Under the pieces are notes generated by a model. That model ran no database searches. It had not been told where the DNA came from and saw only the letters and a list, made by a program, of their open reading frames with translations. The translations under genes and the position numbers were made by a program. A DNA stretch of 64,000 nt, from assembly GCF_003626645.1 (NCBI RefSeq), contig NZ_RBAM01000004.1, forward strand, positions 248,001 through 312,000. The letters are read 5' to 3'. This document shows, one piece after another, positions 16,975 through 26,324 of this stretch. This stretch comes from Streptomyces klenkii. GTDB taxonomy: Bacteria; Actinomycetota; Actinomycetes; Streptomycetales; Streptomycetaceae. Every line of letters begins with the position of its first letter. The first letter of the stretch is position 1.

Positions 16975-18450
16975 GTGCCGAATGCCAACAATGACAGCCT
17001 GACCCAGTCGCCGACCAACGAGCTCAGCCAGGTGCAGCGCCGTGCCGTGAGCGAGCTCCTGAGGGTCTCCCCCGTGGCCGACGACCTCGCCCGCCGATTC
17101 CGGGAGGCCGGGTTCACGCTTGCCCTGGTCGGCGGATCGGTACGGGACGCGCTGCTCGGCCGGCTCGGCAACGACCTGGACTTCACGACGGACGCTCGCC
17201 CGGAAGACGTCCTGAAGATCGTCCGTCCCTGGGCGGACGCCGTCTGGGAGGTCGGCATCGCCTTCGGCACCGTGGGCTGCCGCAAAGCCGACTTCGACAT
17301 CGAGGTCACGACATATCGGTCGGAAGCCTACGACCGGACCTCCCGCAAGCCGGAGGTCTCCTACGGCGACTCCATCGAGCAAGACCTCGTCCGCCGCGAC
17401 TTCACGGTCAACGCCATGGCCGTCGCGCTGCCGGAGAAGGAGTTCATCGACCCGCACAACGGCCTGGAGGACCTCGCCGCGCGCGTCCTGCGCACTCCCG
17501 GCACCCCGGAGGAGTCCTTCTCCGACGACCCGCTGCGCATGATGCGGGCCGCCCGCTTCGCCGCACAGCTCGACTTCGAGGTCGCCCCCGAGGTCGTCAC
17601 CGCGATGACCGAGATGTGCGGCCGGCTGGAGATCGTCTCCGCCGAGCGGATCCGGGACGAGCTCAACAAGCTCATCCTCTCCGACCACCCGCGCAAGGGC
17701 CTGAAGCTGCTCGTCGACACCGGGCTCGCCGCCCTGGTCCTGCCCGAGCTCCCCGCCCTGCGCCTGGAGCGCGACGAGCACCACCGCCACAAGGACGTCT
17801 ACGAGCACACGCTCACCGTCCTGGAGCAGGCCGTCGCCCTGGAGGCCCCGCGCGACCAGCCCGGCGGTGGCCCCGACCTGGTGCTGCGCCTCGCGGCCCT
17901 GCTGCACGACATCGGCAAGCCGCGGACGCGCCGCTTCGAGAAGGACGGCCGCGTCTCCTTCCACCACCACGAGGTGGTGGGCGCCAAGATGACCAAGGCG
18001 CGCATGACCAAGCTCAAGTACTCCAACGAGCTGGTGAAGGACGTCTCCAAGCTGGTGGAGCTGCACCTGCGCTTCCACGGCTACGGCACCGGCGAGTGGA
18101 CCGACTCCGCCGTGCGCCGGTACGTACGGGACGCGGGCCCCATGCTGGAGCGGCTCCACAAGCTGACCCGTTCCGACTGCACGACGCGCAACAAGCGCAA
18201 GGCCAATGCGCTCTCGCGGGCGTACGACGGCCTGGAGGAGCGCATCGCCCGCCTCCAGGAGCAGGAGGAGCTGGACGCGATCCGGCCGGATCTCGACGGC
18301 AACCAGATCATGGAGATCCTGGGCGTGGGCCCCGGCCCGCAGGTCGGCAAGGCGTACAAGCAGATGCTGGAGCTGCGGCTGGAGAACGGCCCGATGTCCC
18401 ACGACGAGGCCGTCGCCGCGCTCAAGGAGTGGTGGGCGGCCCAGAGCTGA
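16975..18450 (+). CDS. cca: CCA tRNA nucleotidyltransferase
   Basis: This enzyme adds or repairs the 3' CCA end of tRNAs. The 491-residue product has the nucleotidyltransferase signature LVGGSVRDALLGRLGNDLDF near residues 51-70, then RRDFTVNAMA, the RMMRAARFAAQL segment, and an HD phosphohydrolase domain with LLHDIGKPRTRR near residue 307. It is a class II, actinobacterial two-domain form. Starting at GTG 16975 gives a short leader of about 20 residues. The gene converges on an MFS gene, with parS palindromes between them. Confidence 0.95.
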   Translation: MPNANNDSLTQSPTNELSQVQRRAVSELLRVSPVADDLARRFREAGFTLALVGGSVRDALLGRLGNDLDFTTDARPEDVLKIVRPWADAVWEVGIAFGTVGCRKADFDIEVTTYRSEAYDRTSRKPEVSYGDSIEQDLVRRDFTVNAMAVALPEKEFIDPHNGLEDLAARVLRTPGTPEESFSDDPLRMMRAARFAAQLDFEVAPEVVTAMTEMCGRLEIVSAERIRDELNKLILSDHPRKGLKLLVDTGLAALVLPELPALRLERDEHHRHKDVYEHTLTVLEQAVALEAPRDQPGGGPDLVLRLAALLHDIGKPRTRRFEKDGRVSFHHHEVVGAKMTKARMTKLKYSNELVKDVSKLVELHLRFHGYGTGEWTDSAVRRYVRDAGPMLERLHKLTRSDCTTRNKRKANALSRAYDGLEERIARLQEQEELDAIRPDLDGNQIMEILGVGPGPQVGKAYKQMLELRLENGPMSHDEAVAALKEWWAAQS

Positions 18451-18461
18451 CCCGGCCCGGC

Positions 18462-18501
18462 CGGCGCCCTCGTTGTTTCACGTGAAACAACGAGGGCGCC
18501 G
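18462..18501. terminator. 40-bp perfect palindrome centred on parS after cca
   Basis: Arms 18462-18481 and 18482-18501 are exact reverse complements around parS. Placed between convergent cca and the MFS gene, it should end transcription from both sides. Confidence 0.8.
18475..18488. promoter_or_regulatory. parS: parS centromere site 9
   Basis: Perfect GTTTCACGTGAAAC at the centre of the 40-bp palindrome downstream of cca. Confidence 0.95.
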
Positions 18502-18522
18502 CTGTTTGACGAGGGCGTCGCT

Positions 18523-18536
18523 GTTTCACGTGAAAC
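18523..18536. promoter_or_regulatory. parS: parS centromere site 10
   Basis: Perfect GTTTCACGTGAAAC within a 22-bp palindrome (18519-18540), 48 bp from site 9. A degenerate GCTGTTTGAC copy between the two suggests local tandem duplication. This is the last perfect parS in the window. Confidence 0.95.
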
Positions 18537-18541
18537 AGCGC

Positions 18542-19834
18542 TTATGCGTGCTCGCGCCGCCGGAAGGCCGCCAGGGCGACGGCGACCACCGCATAGAGCA
18601 CGGCGACGGCGGACACCAGCAGGCCCGAGCGGCCGTCGGGCGGCAGCATCAGGGCCGCCACCCCCGCCGCCCCCACGAAGGCGACGTTGAAGAGGACGTC
18701 GTAGATGGAGAACACCCGGCCCCGGAAGGGGTCGGCCACCGCGGCCTGGACGACCGTGTCCGTGGCGATCTTCGCGCCCTGGGTGACGAGGCCGAGGACG
18801 AAGGCGGCGATCAGCATGGGCACGCGCTCGAAGGGCAGCCCGAGCGCGGGCTCCAGCACCGCCGCGGCGGACGCGCAGGCGAGCATCCAGCCGAGGGGGC
18901 CCAGCCGGGACACCGCCCAGGGAGTGATGAGGGCCGCCACGAAGAATCCCGCTCCCGAGACCGCGACGGCGAGCCCCAGCAGGGCCAGACCGGCGGACTC
19001 GTCGCCGGCCCACGCGTAGCGGCAGAGCATCAGCACGGTGACGGTGAGGGCGCCGTAGCAGAAGCGCATCAGCGTCATGGCACCGAGCGCGTAGGCGGCC
19101 GTGCGGCGCTCGGCGAGGTGACGCAGGCCCGCGGCCAGACCGCGGGCGGTGCCGGCCAGGGCCGTGCCCAGCCGGCGAGCGACCGGCGTGTCCGGGCCGA
19201 GCAGGCCGATGGGCATCAGCAGCGAGGACATGGCGGCGCACAGGTAGAGGGCCGCGCCGAGCAGGACGACCAGGGCATCGGCCCCCGTGCCCCCGGGGAC
19301 GGCCATGCGCACGGCGAAGGCGAGGCCGCCACCCGCCGTGGCCGCCAGCGTCCCGGCGGTGGGGGAGAGCGCGTTGGCCATGACCAGGCGTTCGCGCGAG
19401 TCCACCACGCGCGGCAGGGAGGCGGAGAGCCCGGCGAGCACGAAGCGGTTGACCGCGGTGACCGACAGGGCGGAGACGTAGAAGAGCCAGTCGGGGACGC
19501 GCGCGACGATGAACACGGCGGTGACGGTGGCCAGGGCCGTGCGCAGCAGGTTGCCGTGGAGCAGCACCTGGCGGCGGCGCCGGCGGTCCAGGAGCACTCC
19601 GGCGAAGGGGCCCAGCAGCGAGTACGGCAGGAGGAGCACGGCCATGGCCGAGGCGATGGCCGTGGGGGAAGCCTGCTTCTCCGGGGAGAAGACCACGTAG
19701 GTGGCGAGCGCGACCTGATAGATCCCGTCGGCCGTCTGGGAGAGGAGCCGGACGGCCAGCAGACGGCGGAAATCGCGTAGGCGGAGCAGGACGCGAAGAT
19801 CACGCACAACGGGCATGGTCACAGCCTCACACAA
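18542..19834 (-). CDS. MFS transporter
   Basis: This 430-residue protein has about 12 hydrophobic spans and major facilitator features, including the loop GVLLDRRRRRQVLLHGN between spans 2 and 3. The substrate cannot be told; such proteins are often annotated as drug or macrolide exporters. A second in-frame ATG at 19816 (MPVVRDLR) is an equally good start. It lies downstream of ino1 on the same strand, but a strong 16-bp hairpin between them suggests separate transcription. Confidence 0.85.
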   Translation of the reverse strand: MCEAVTMPVVRDLRVLLRLRDFRRLLAVRLLSQTADGIYQVALATYVVFSPEKQASPTAIASAMAVLLLPYSLLGPFAGVLLDRRRRRQVLLHGNLLRTALATVTAVFIVARVPDWLFYVSALSVTAVNRFVLAGLSASLPRVVDSRERLVMANALSPTAGTLAATAGGGLAFAVRMAVPGGTGADALVVLLGAALYLCAAMSSLLMPIGLLGPDTPVARRLGTALAGTARGLAAGLRHLAERRTAAYALGAMTLMRFCYGALTVTVLMLCRYAWAGDESAGLALLGLAVAVSGAGFFVAALITPWAVSRLGPLGWMLACASAAAVLEPALGLPFERVPMLIAAFVLGLVTQGAKIATDTVVQAAVADPFRGRVFSIYDVLFNVAFVGAAGVAALMLPPDGRSGLLVSAVAVLYAVVAVALAAFRRREHA

Positions 19835-19873
19835 CGCACAGGTCCCCGGGCGGACAACCCGGGGACCTGTGCG
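19835..19873 (-). terminator. Strong hairpin terminator after ino1
   Basis: Bases 19835-19850 and 19858-19873 form a perfect 16-bp GC-rich stem around a 7-base loop. It is placed 25 bp downstream of the ino1 stop on the minus strand. Confidence 0.85.
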
Positions 19874-19897
19874 AGGGAACGGCAGGGAGCGGAACGC

Positions 19898-20980
19898 TTA
19901 GCGCTCGACCTCGCCCTTGATGAACTTCTCGACGTTCTCCCGCGCCTCGTCGTCGAAGTACTGCACCGGCGGCGACTTCATGAAGTAGGAGGAGGCGGAG
20001 AGGATCGGGCCGCCGATACCGCGGTCCTTGGCGATCTTCGCGGCGCGCACGGCGTCGATGATGACACCGGCGGAGTTCGGGGAGTCCCAGACCTCGAGCT
20101 TGTACTCCAGGTTCAGCGGGACGTCGCCGAACGCGCGGCCCTCGAGGCGGACGTACGCCCACTTGCGGTCGTCGAGCCACGCCACGTAGTCCGACGGGCC
20201 GATGTGGACGTTGTCCTCGCCCAGCTCGCGGTCGCGGATCTGGGAGGTGACGGCCTGCGTCTTGGAGATCTTCTTGGACTCCAGGCGCTCGCGCTCGAGC
20301 ATGTTCTTGAAGTCCATGTTGCCGCCGACGTTCAGCTGCATCGTGCGGTCCAGGATGACGCCCCGGTCCTCGAACAGCTTGGCCATCACGCGGTGCGTGA
20401 TGGTGGCGCCGACCTGCGACTTGATGTCGTCACCGACGATCGGCACACCGGCCTCGGTGAACTTGTCGGCCCACTCCTTGGTGCCGGCGATGAAGACCGG
20501 GAGGGCGTTGACGAACGCGACCTTGGCGTCGATGGCGCACTGCGCGTAGAACTTGGCGGCGTCCTCGGAGCCCACGGGGAGGTAGCAGACGAGCACGTCG
20601 ACCTGCTTGTCCTTGAGGACCTGGACGATGTCGACGGGGGCCTCGGAGGACTCCTCGATGGTCTGGCGGTAGTACTTGCCCAGGCCGTCGTGGGTGTGGC
20701 CGCGCTGCACGGTGACGCCGGTCGACGGCACGTCGCAGATCTTGATGGTGTTGTTCTCGCTGGCGCCGATGGCGTCGGCGAGGTCGAGGCCGACCTTCTT
20801 CGCGTCGACGTCGAACGCGGCCACGAACTCCACATCACGCACGTGGTAGTCGCCGAACTGCACGTGCATCAGACCCGGCACGCGACCGTTCGGGTCGGCG
20901 TCCTTGTAGTACTCGACGCCCTGCACCAGCGAGGCGGCGCAGTTGCCCACGCCGACGATGGCTACGCGAACCGAACCCAT
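19898..20980 (-). CDS. ino1: Inositol-3-phosphate synthase
   Basis: This enzyme converts glucose-6-phosphate to myo-inositol-3-phosphate, feeding mycothiol and phosphatidylinositol synthesis in actinobacteria. The 360-residue product has the NAD-binding motif [16 protein letters not shown] at residues 5-20, [15 protein letters not shown], the conserved [16 protein letters not shown] segment ([12 protein letters not shown]), and [16 protein letters not shown]. Length fits the bacterial/actinobacterial short form. It is 49 bp downstream of padR on the same strand, an arrangement conserved in Streptomyces. AGGGAG precedes the ATG. Confidence 0.95.
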   Translation of the reverse strand: MGSVRVAIVGVGNCAASLVQGVEYYKDADPNGRVPGLMHVQFGDYHVRDVEFVAAFDVDAKKVGLDLADAIGASENNTIKICDVPSTGVTVQRGHTHDGLGKYYRQTIEESSEAPVDIVQVLKDKQVDVLVCYLPVGSEDAAKFYAQCAIDAKVAFVNALPVFIAGTKEWADKFTEAGVPIVGDDIKSQVGATITHRVMAKLFEDRGVILDRTMQLNVGGNMDFKNMLERERLESKKISKTQAVTSQIRDRELGEDNVHIGPSDYVAWLDDRKWAYVRLEGRAFGDVPLNLEYKLEVWDSPNSAGVIIDAVRAAKIAKDRGIGGPILSASSYFMKSPPVQYFDDEARENVEKFIKGEVER

Positions 20981-21029
20981 TCCGGTTGCTCCCTGTTAGT
21001 ACTCGACGAAGCCCTGCGGAGTGCAGGGC

Positions 21030-21617
21030 TCACTGGTCCGGACCGGGGCGCTTGTCACGCCCGGCCCGCTCGCTCTCGATCAGCTCGTTCAGCCAGCGGA
21101 CCTCGCGCTCCACGGACTCCATGCCGTGCCGCTGAAGCTCGAGGGTGTAGTCGTCCAGCCGTTCCCGGGTGCGGGCCAGGGAGGCTCGCATCTTCTCCAG
21201 GCGCTCCTCCAGACGGCTGCGGCGGCCTTCCAGCACGCGCATCCGTACGTCCCGGGAGGTCTGTCCGAAGAACGCGAAGCGGGCGGCGAAGTGCTCGTCC
21301 TCCCACGTGTCCGGACCGGTGTGGGCGAGGAGCTCCTCGAAGTGCTCCTTGCCCTCTGCCGTCAGGCGGTAGACGATCTTCGCTCGTCGTCCGGCCAGGG
21401 ACGCCGCTCGGGCGTCCTCCGGAGCGCTCCCGGGCTCCTCGACCAGCCAGCCGTTCGCCACGAGGGCCTTCAGGCAGGGGTAGAGGGTGCCGTAGCTGAA
21501 CGCACGGAACACCCCGAGCGAGGTGTTCAAGCGTTTCCGCAGCTCGTAGCCGTGCATCGGGGACTCGCGGAGCAGGCCGAGGACGGCGAACTCGAGGATG
21601 CCGGAGCGTCTGCTCAT
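21030..21617 (-). CDS. PadR family transcriptional regulator
   Basis: The 195-residue protein has an N-terminal winged helix-turn-helix typical of PadR (residues 1-100, with EFAVLGLLRESPMHGYELRKRL) and a C-terminal helical dimerisation domain rich in charged residues (subtype PadR-s2-like). A strong AAGGAGG precedes the ATG. It is cotranscribed with ino1, and a perfect 21-bp operator-like palindrome lies 95 bp upstream, so autoregulation and control of ino1 are likely. The ligand is unknown. Confidence 0.93.
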   Translation of the reverse strand: MSRRSGILEFAVLGLLRESPMHGYELRKRLNTSLGVFRAFSYGTLYPCLKALVANGWLVEEPGSAPEDARAASLAGRRAKIVYRLTAEGKEHFEELLAHTGPDTWEDEHFAARFAFFGQTSRDVRMRVLEGRRSRLEERLEKMRASLARTRERLDDYTLELQRHGMESVEREVRWLNELIESERAGRDKRPGPDQ

Positions 21618-22028
21618 GTTTCGCCTCCTTGTCGCACACAGCCTAGTCCTTGTGATCCCTAGTCCCTTTTTGGTCCCTTATGCCGGTCCGAGCCGACGTT
21701 TATGCCGAGCTGATGTATCGACTCGATACATCCAGACGATAGAACGACCCCTTCCATGCGACAAGAGGGGGCACGGTGAACGAGGTCACATCACCGATTC
21801 GTGGGACACAACCTGCCTGAATTGGAGTGAACATCCGCAGTAGACGCGTTTTGGCCGTGCGTAGTCTGTGCGCCATGCAGACCAGCGGGAACCGAGTGAC
21901 GACGACAGGCGTCCTCGTCCCGTATGCAATGCGCCCGGTTGCCTCAGGCAGCCGTCCGGCGCATCGGGGGGAACGCAAGCCACCTGCCGCTTCCAGGCGT
22001 TAGCGCCTGCCCGAGGAGTAGTCGTTCG
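21618..22028. other. Divergent region between padR and the penicillin-binding protein
   Basis: The 411-bp gap holds the PadR operator-like palindrome at 21712-21732 and the promoters of padR (-) and the PBP gene (+). The DNA around 21640-21740 is clearly AT-richer than its surroundings. In-frame codons upstream of 22029 could extend the PBP but have no ribosome binding site. No other gene is seen. Confidence 0.5.
21712..21732. promoter_or_regulatory. PadR operator-like perfect palindrome
   Basis: GATGTATCGA and TCGATACATC are exact reverse complements around a single central C. PadR-family operators commonly resemble ATGTAT-N8-ATACAT, which this fits. Confidence 0.8.
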
Positions 22029-24647
22029 ATGAGCGAGCACCGCCGCAAGCCGCCGCCGCAGCCTCAGGGCGGCGGACGAGCCGCGGCCAGGCGCGCGGCA
22101 CAGCAGCCGGGTCCCGGCCGCCGTTCCGCGCCGACCAGCAGTTCCGCCGCGCGGTCCGGCCGCGGCGAGTCAGACCGGCACGGCAGCCGGGCCGAGTCCC
22201 GCCGCGCGAGCCAGCGCGGCCCGGCGGCCGGCGGCCGCAGACGCGGCGCCGATCCGGGCCCGGGCGGCCGCGGCCGCCCGGCGAAGAAGCGCTTCATCGA
22301 CTATCCGCGAGCGGGGAAACAGGGCGTCAAGCGCTGGCTGCCCTCCTGGCGGCTGGTCCTGGGCGCCGCCTTCACCTTCCTCGTGCTGATCCTCGGCACC
22401 GTCGGCATCGCCCTGGCCGTGGTGCAGGTGCCGTCGGCGCAGAAGACCGCCCAGGTGCAGAAGAACGTCTATTACTGGGCCGACGGCAAGCAGATGGTCG
22501 TCGCCGGCGGTGGTGCGCTCAACCGCCAGATCGTGCCGATCTCCAAGATCCCGCTGTCGATGCAGCGGGCCGTGATCTCGGCCGAGAACGCGAGCTTCTA
22601 CAAGGACTGGGGCGTCGACCCCATGGGCATCCTGCGCGCCGTCGTCAAGATGGCGCAGGGCGGTGAGACCCAGAGCGGTTCGACCATCACGCAGCAGTTC
22701 GTGAAGAACACCTACCTGAGCCAGGAGCAGACGCTCAAGCGCAAGGCCACCGAGCTGCTGATCTCCATAAAGGTGGGCGCCACCAAGGACAAGGACGACA
22801 TCCTCGCCGGCTACCTCAACACCGCCTACTACGGGCGGGGCGCCTACGGGATCCAGGCCGCGGCACGGGCCTACTTCGACAAGGACGCCAAGGACCTCAC
22901 GCCGAGCGAGGGCGCCTTCCTCGCGGCCACGCTCAACGGCCCGAACCTCTACGACCCGTACGGCGGCCAGGGCCCGGCGGCGACCCCGGAGAAGAACACC
23001 AAGCGCGCCACCGACCGCTGGAAGTGGACCCTGGACCGCGAGGTCGAGACGGGCAACATGCAGGCGGCCGAGCGCGACAAGTGGGTCGGCAAGGGCTTCC
23101 CCACCCCCCAGAAGCCCAAGCCCGCGACGAACCGCGCCGGCCAGATCGGCTACCTCACCGACCTCGCCGACAACTACGTCGTCGCCCACTCCGGCATCAG
23201 CAAGACCCAGCTGGACCGCGGCGGCTACCAGATCTACACGACCTTCGACCGGGAGCGGGTCGAGGCCCTCTCCAAGTCGGTCGAGGAGGTCCGCAAGGCG
23301 AACATCAAGCCGGACGTGCGCGAGCGCGACAAGTTCGTGCAGTTCGGCGGGGCGTCGGTCGACCCCAAGACGGGCAAGATCGTCGCCATCTACGGCGGCG
23401 AGAACGCCCTGGAGCACTACACCAACAACGCCGACTACACCGGTGTGCAGGTGGGCTCGACGTTCAAGCCCTTCGTGCTCGCGGCGGCCATGGCGCACGG
23501 CAAGCGCAACCCGGCCCTCGGCGAGACGCAGAGCGACAGCCAGCGCACCCTGGTCTCCCCCGAGAGCATCTACAACGGCGACAACAAGGTGACGCTCCGG
23601 AAGTACAACGGCCAGGTCTGGCACGACAACGACGGCAGCGAGTGGCACCAGAAGAACGACGGTGAAGAGGACAAGGGCCCCGTCACCCTGCGCACCGCCA
23701 TGCAGTTCTCGGTGAACACCCCCTTCATCCAGCTCGGCATGGACGTGGGCACGGACCTGGTCAAGGAGGCCGCCCTGCGGGCCGGCCTGGACAAGGACCA
23801 GCTCGCCGCGGCCACGCCCACCTTCTCGCTCGGCACATCGGCGCCCAGCGCGATCCGGCTGGCGGGGGCCTACGCGACCTTCGCCGCCAGCGGCAAGCAG
23901 ATCGACCCGTACTCCGTCGAGAAGGTGGAGCGGGACGGCAAGCCCGCCTTCATGCACGAGATCAAGTCCGACCAGGCCTTCTCCCCGAACGTGGCGAACA
24001 ACGTCACCGACGTGCTCAAGACCGTCGTCGAGGCGGGCACGGGCACGTCCGCGAAGCTGGCGGGCGGCCGCCCGGCCGCGGGCAAGACCGGTACGACGGA
24101 CGAGAACCGCTCCGCCTGGTTCGCCGGCTACACCCCGCAGCTGTCCACGGCGATCGGCATGTACCGGGTCGACCCCAACGCCAAGAAGCAGGAGTTCCTC
24201 TCCATGCGCGGCGTGGGCGGCAAGGAGAGCATCCACGGTGCCTCGTTCCCGGCGGAGATCTGGGCCGACTACATGAACGCCGCGCTCAAGGGCCAGCCGA
24301 TCGAGCAGTTCGAGCCGGCGCAGCCGCTCGGCGAGAAGATCTACGGGGACGGCGCCAGCCCCTCCCCCAGCGCGGTGCCCTCCGCACCCCCGTCGGCGAT
24401 GCCGTCCGCCAGCCCGTCCGGCACCCCGTCGAAGTCCGCCTCGCCGAGCCCGTCGGCGAGCCGCTCGTGCTCGATCTTCGACTTCAAGTGCAAGCACGGC
24501 GGCGGCAACGGCAATGGCAACGGGGGCCCCGGAGGCGGCCCGGGCGGCGGCAACGGCGGACCGGGCGGCGACCCGGGCACGTCTCCCTCGCCCGATCCCA
24601 GCCGGCGCCCCGGCGGCGGTGGTCTCTTCGGCGGCATGAACGGCTGA
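22029..24647 (+). CDS. Bifunctional class A penicillin-binding protein
   Basis: This protein polymerises glycan strands (GT51 transglycosylase) and cross-links them (transpeptidase). The 872-residue product starts at ATG 22029 behind GAGGAG. A basic cytoplasmic region of about 110 residues is followed by one span (LVLGAAFTFLVLILGTVGIA), the GT51 motifs ENASFYKDWGVD and GSTITQQFVKN, and the transpeptidase motifs STFK, SVNT and KTGTT. The extracellular end is a Ser/Pro and Gly/Asn-rich tail of about 110 residues, common in Streptomyces PBPs. It is followed by a hairpin terminator. Confidence 0.95.
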   Translation: MSEHRRKPPPQPQGGGRAAARRAAQQPGPGRRSAPTSSSAARSGRGESDRHGSRAESRRASQRGPAAGGRRRGADPGPGGRGRPAKKRFIDYPRAGKQGVKRWLPSWRLVLGAAFTFLVLILGTVGIALAVVQVPSAQKTAQVQKNVYYWADGKQMVVAGGGALNRQIVPISKIPLSMQRAVISAENASFYKDWGVDPMGILRAVVKMAQGGETQSGSTITQQFVKNTYLSQEQTLKRKATELLISIKVGATKDKDDILAGYLNTAYYGRGAYGIQAAARAYFDKDAKDLTPSEGAFLAATLNGPNLYDPYGGQGPAATPEKNTKRATDRWKWTLDREVETGNMQAAERDKWVGKGFPTPQKPKPATNRAGQIGYLTDLADNYVVAHSGISKTQLDRGGYQIYTTFDRERVEALSKSVEEVRKANIKPDVRERDKFVQFGGASVDPKTGKIVAIYGGENALEHYTNNADYTGVQVGSTFKPFVLAAAMAHGKRNPALGETQSDSQRTLVSPESIYNGDNKVTLRKYNGQVWHDNDGSEWHQKNDGEEDKGPVTLRTAMQFSVNTPFIQLGMDVGTDLVKEAALRAGLDKDQLAAATPTFSLGTSAPSAIRLAGAYATFAASGKQIDPYSVEKVERDGKPAFMHEIKSDQAFSPNVANNVTDVLKTVVEAGTGTSAKLAGGRPAAGKTGTTDENRSAWFAGYTPQLSTAIGMYRVDPNAKKQEFLSMRGVGGKESIHGASFPAEIWADYMNAALKGQPIEQFEPAQPLGEKIYGDGASPSPSAVPSAPPSAMPSASPSGTPSKSASPSPSASRSCSIFDFKCKHGGGNGNGNGGPGGGPGGGNGGPGGDPGTSPSPDPSRRPGGGGLFGGMNG

Positions 24648-24691
24648 CCAGCGCCGATCCGCCCGGAGCCGACTGCTTCCGGCAAACGTTT

Positions 24692-24727
24692 CGAGGGCCG
24701 TCCCGCGTTCGCGTGAGACGGCCCTCG
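24692..24727 (+). terminator. Hairpin terminator after the PBP gene
   Basis: CGAGGGCCGTC (24692-24702) pairs perfectly with GACGGCCCTCG (24717-24727) around a 14-base loop, 45 bp after the PBP stop. A TTATCCACA (24731-24739) follows directly. Confidence 0.75.
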
Positions 24728-24771
24728 GCGTTATCCACAGGCTCCGGCGGCTGACAGGCTCGTACGGCAGG

Positions 24772-26274
24772 ATGGCCCCCATGAGGAGCGCGCGGGACGA
24801 CGACCGACAGGTACGGCCCACCGACGAGGATGAGGTGGCCGCCGCAGGAAGCGAGCTCATCGGGGGGCCGGCGGGCAAGCGGGCCCTGCCCGGTGCGGGA
24901 TGGTGGACGCCGGTCCGCGTGATCGTGCTGGTGGCGATCGGGATGTTCGCCCTGGGCATGGTCCAGAAGCTGCCCTGCTACGAGTACGGGTGGTTCTTCG
25001 GCGCCACCACGCAGTACACCCACGCCTGCTATTCGGACATCCCGCACCTCTACAGCGGCCGCGGCTTCGACGCGGGCCTCGTCCCGTACTTCGACCGCAT
25101 CCCGCAGACCCTCTCCGGCGGCATGGACTACCTGGAATATCCGGTCCTCACCGGCCTGTTCATGCAGATCGCCGCCTGGCTCACCCCCGGCGGCGGCACC
25201 ATCCAGCACCGCGAGCAGATCAACTGGCTGGTCAACGCCGGAATGCTGATGGCCTGCACGGCCGTCATCGCCGTCTGCTCGGCCCGTACGCACCGGCGCC
25301 GGCCCTGGGACGCCCTGCTGATCGCGCTGGCTCCCGCCTTCGCCCTCACCGCCACCGTCAACTGGGACCTGTTCGCCGTCGCCCTCACCGCCGCCGCGAT
25401 GCTGATGTGGTCGCGCGGCAGGCCGGCCCTCGCGGGCGTCCTCATCGGCCTGGCCGCCGCCGCGAAGCTCTATCCGCTGCTGCTCCTCGGGCCGCTGTTC
25501 GTGCTGTGCCTGCGGGCCGGGCGCATGCGGGCCTTCGCCGTGAGCACCGCCTCCGCCGTCGCCGCCTGGCTGGTGGTGAACCTGCCGGTGATGCTCACGC
25601 ACGACGCCACGGGATTCCACATCCGGGAGGGCTGGGCGAAGTTCTACACGTTCAGCCAGGAGCGCCCGATCGACTTCGGCTCGATCTGGCTGCTGATCTC
25701 CCAGCGCACGGGCAATCCCCTGGAGGGCGCCAACACGTACGTCAGCCTGCTGATGATCCTGGGCTGCCTGGCCCTCGTGGCCCTCGGCCTCTACGCACCG
25801 CGGCGCCCGCGCTTCGCCCAGCTGGCCTTCCTGGTGGTGGCGCTCTTCATCCTCACCAACAAGGTCTACTCACCGCAGTACGTCCTGTGGCTCATCCCGC
25901 TCGCGGTCCTGGCGCGGCCCAAGTGGCGCGACTTCCTCATCTGGCAGGCCTGCGAGGTGCTCTACTTCCTGGGCATCTGGTCGTACCTCGCCTACACCGG
26001 CAGCGGCGACAAGCACCAGGGCCTGCCCACGGAGGGCTATCAGCTGGCCATCGCCCTGCACCTGCTGGGCACGCTCTACCTCTGCGCGGTCGTCGTGCGC
26101 GACATCCTCATGCCCGAGCGGGACGTTGTCCGCCGCGACGGCTCCGACGACCCCTCGGGCGGCGTCCTCGACGGCGCCCCGGACGTGATCGCCCTCGGCT
26201 CCGCGCACCGGCCGCGGTACGCGGAGCGCTCCGCCGTCACGAGCGTCCGGTGGGGCACCGGGAGCCGCTCGTGA
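24772..26274 (+). CDS. Glycosyltransferase family 87 integral membrane protein
   Basis: The 500-residue protein has about 10-11 hydrophobic spans and the GT-C pattern of GT87 polyprenyl-phosphate-dependent mannosyltransferases: an early extracytoplasmic loop with acidic residues (FDRIPQTLSGGMDYLEYPV) and the span region LIGLAAAAKLYPLLLLGPLF. In actinobacteria such enzymes use polyprenyl-phosphate mannose for lipoglycan or surface glycan assembly; the acceptor is not evident here. ATG 24781 is an alternative start. It follows the PBP gene and converges on the alanine-racemase-like gene. Confidence 0.8.
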   Translation: MAPMRSARDDDRQVRPTDEDEVAAAGSELIGGPAGKRALPGAGWWTPVRVIVLVAIGMFALGMVQKLPCYEYGWFFGATTQYTHACYSDIPHLYSGRGFDAGLVPYFDRIPQTLSGGMDYLEYPVLTGLFMQIAAWLTPGGGTIQHREQINWLVNAGMLMACTAVIAVCSARTHRRRPWDALLIALAPAFALTATVNWDLFAVALTAAAMLMWSRGRPALAGVLIGLAAAAKLYPLLLLGPLFVLCLRAGRMRAFAVSTASAVAAWLVVNLPVMLTHDATGFHIREGWAKFYTFSQERPIDFGSIWLLISQRTGNPLEGANTYVSLLMILGCLALVALGLYAPRRPRFAQLAFLVVALFILTNKVYSPQYVLWLIPLAVLARPKWRDFLIWQACEVLYFLGIWSYLAYTGSGDKHQGLPTEGYQLAIALHLLGTLYLCAVVVRDILMPERDVVRRDGSDDPSGGVLDGAPDVIALGSAHRPRYAERSAVTSVRWGTGSRS

Positions 26275-26324
26275 CACCGCCCTTGAGTCGCGGAGGGGGC
26301 TGCGAAGGGGACTGCCCGGGCCGG

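Noticed and set aside
22170..24959. Minus-strand open frame of more than 900 codons opposite the PBP gene
   Set aside because: The PBP has all catalytic motifs on the plus strand; the antisense frame is low-complexity.
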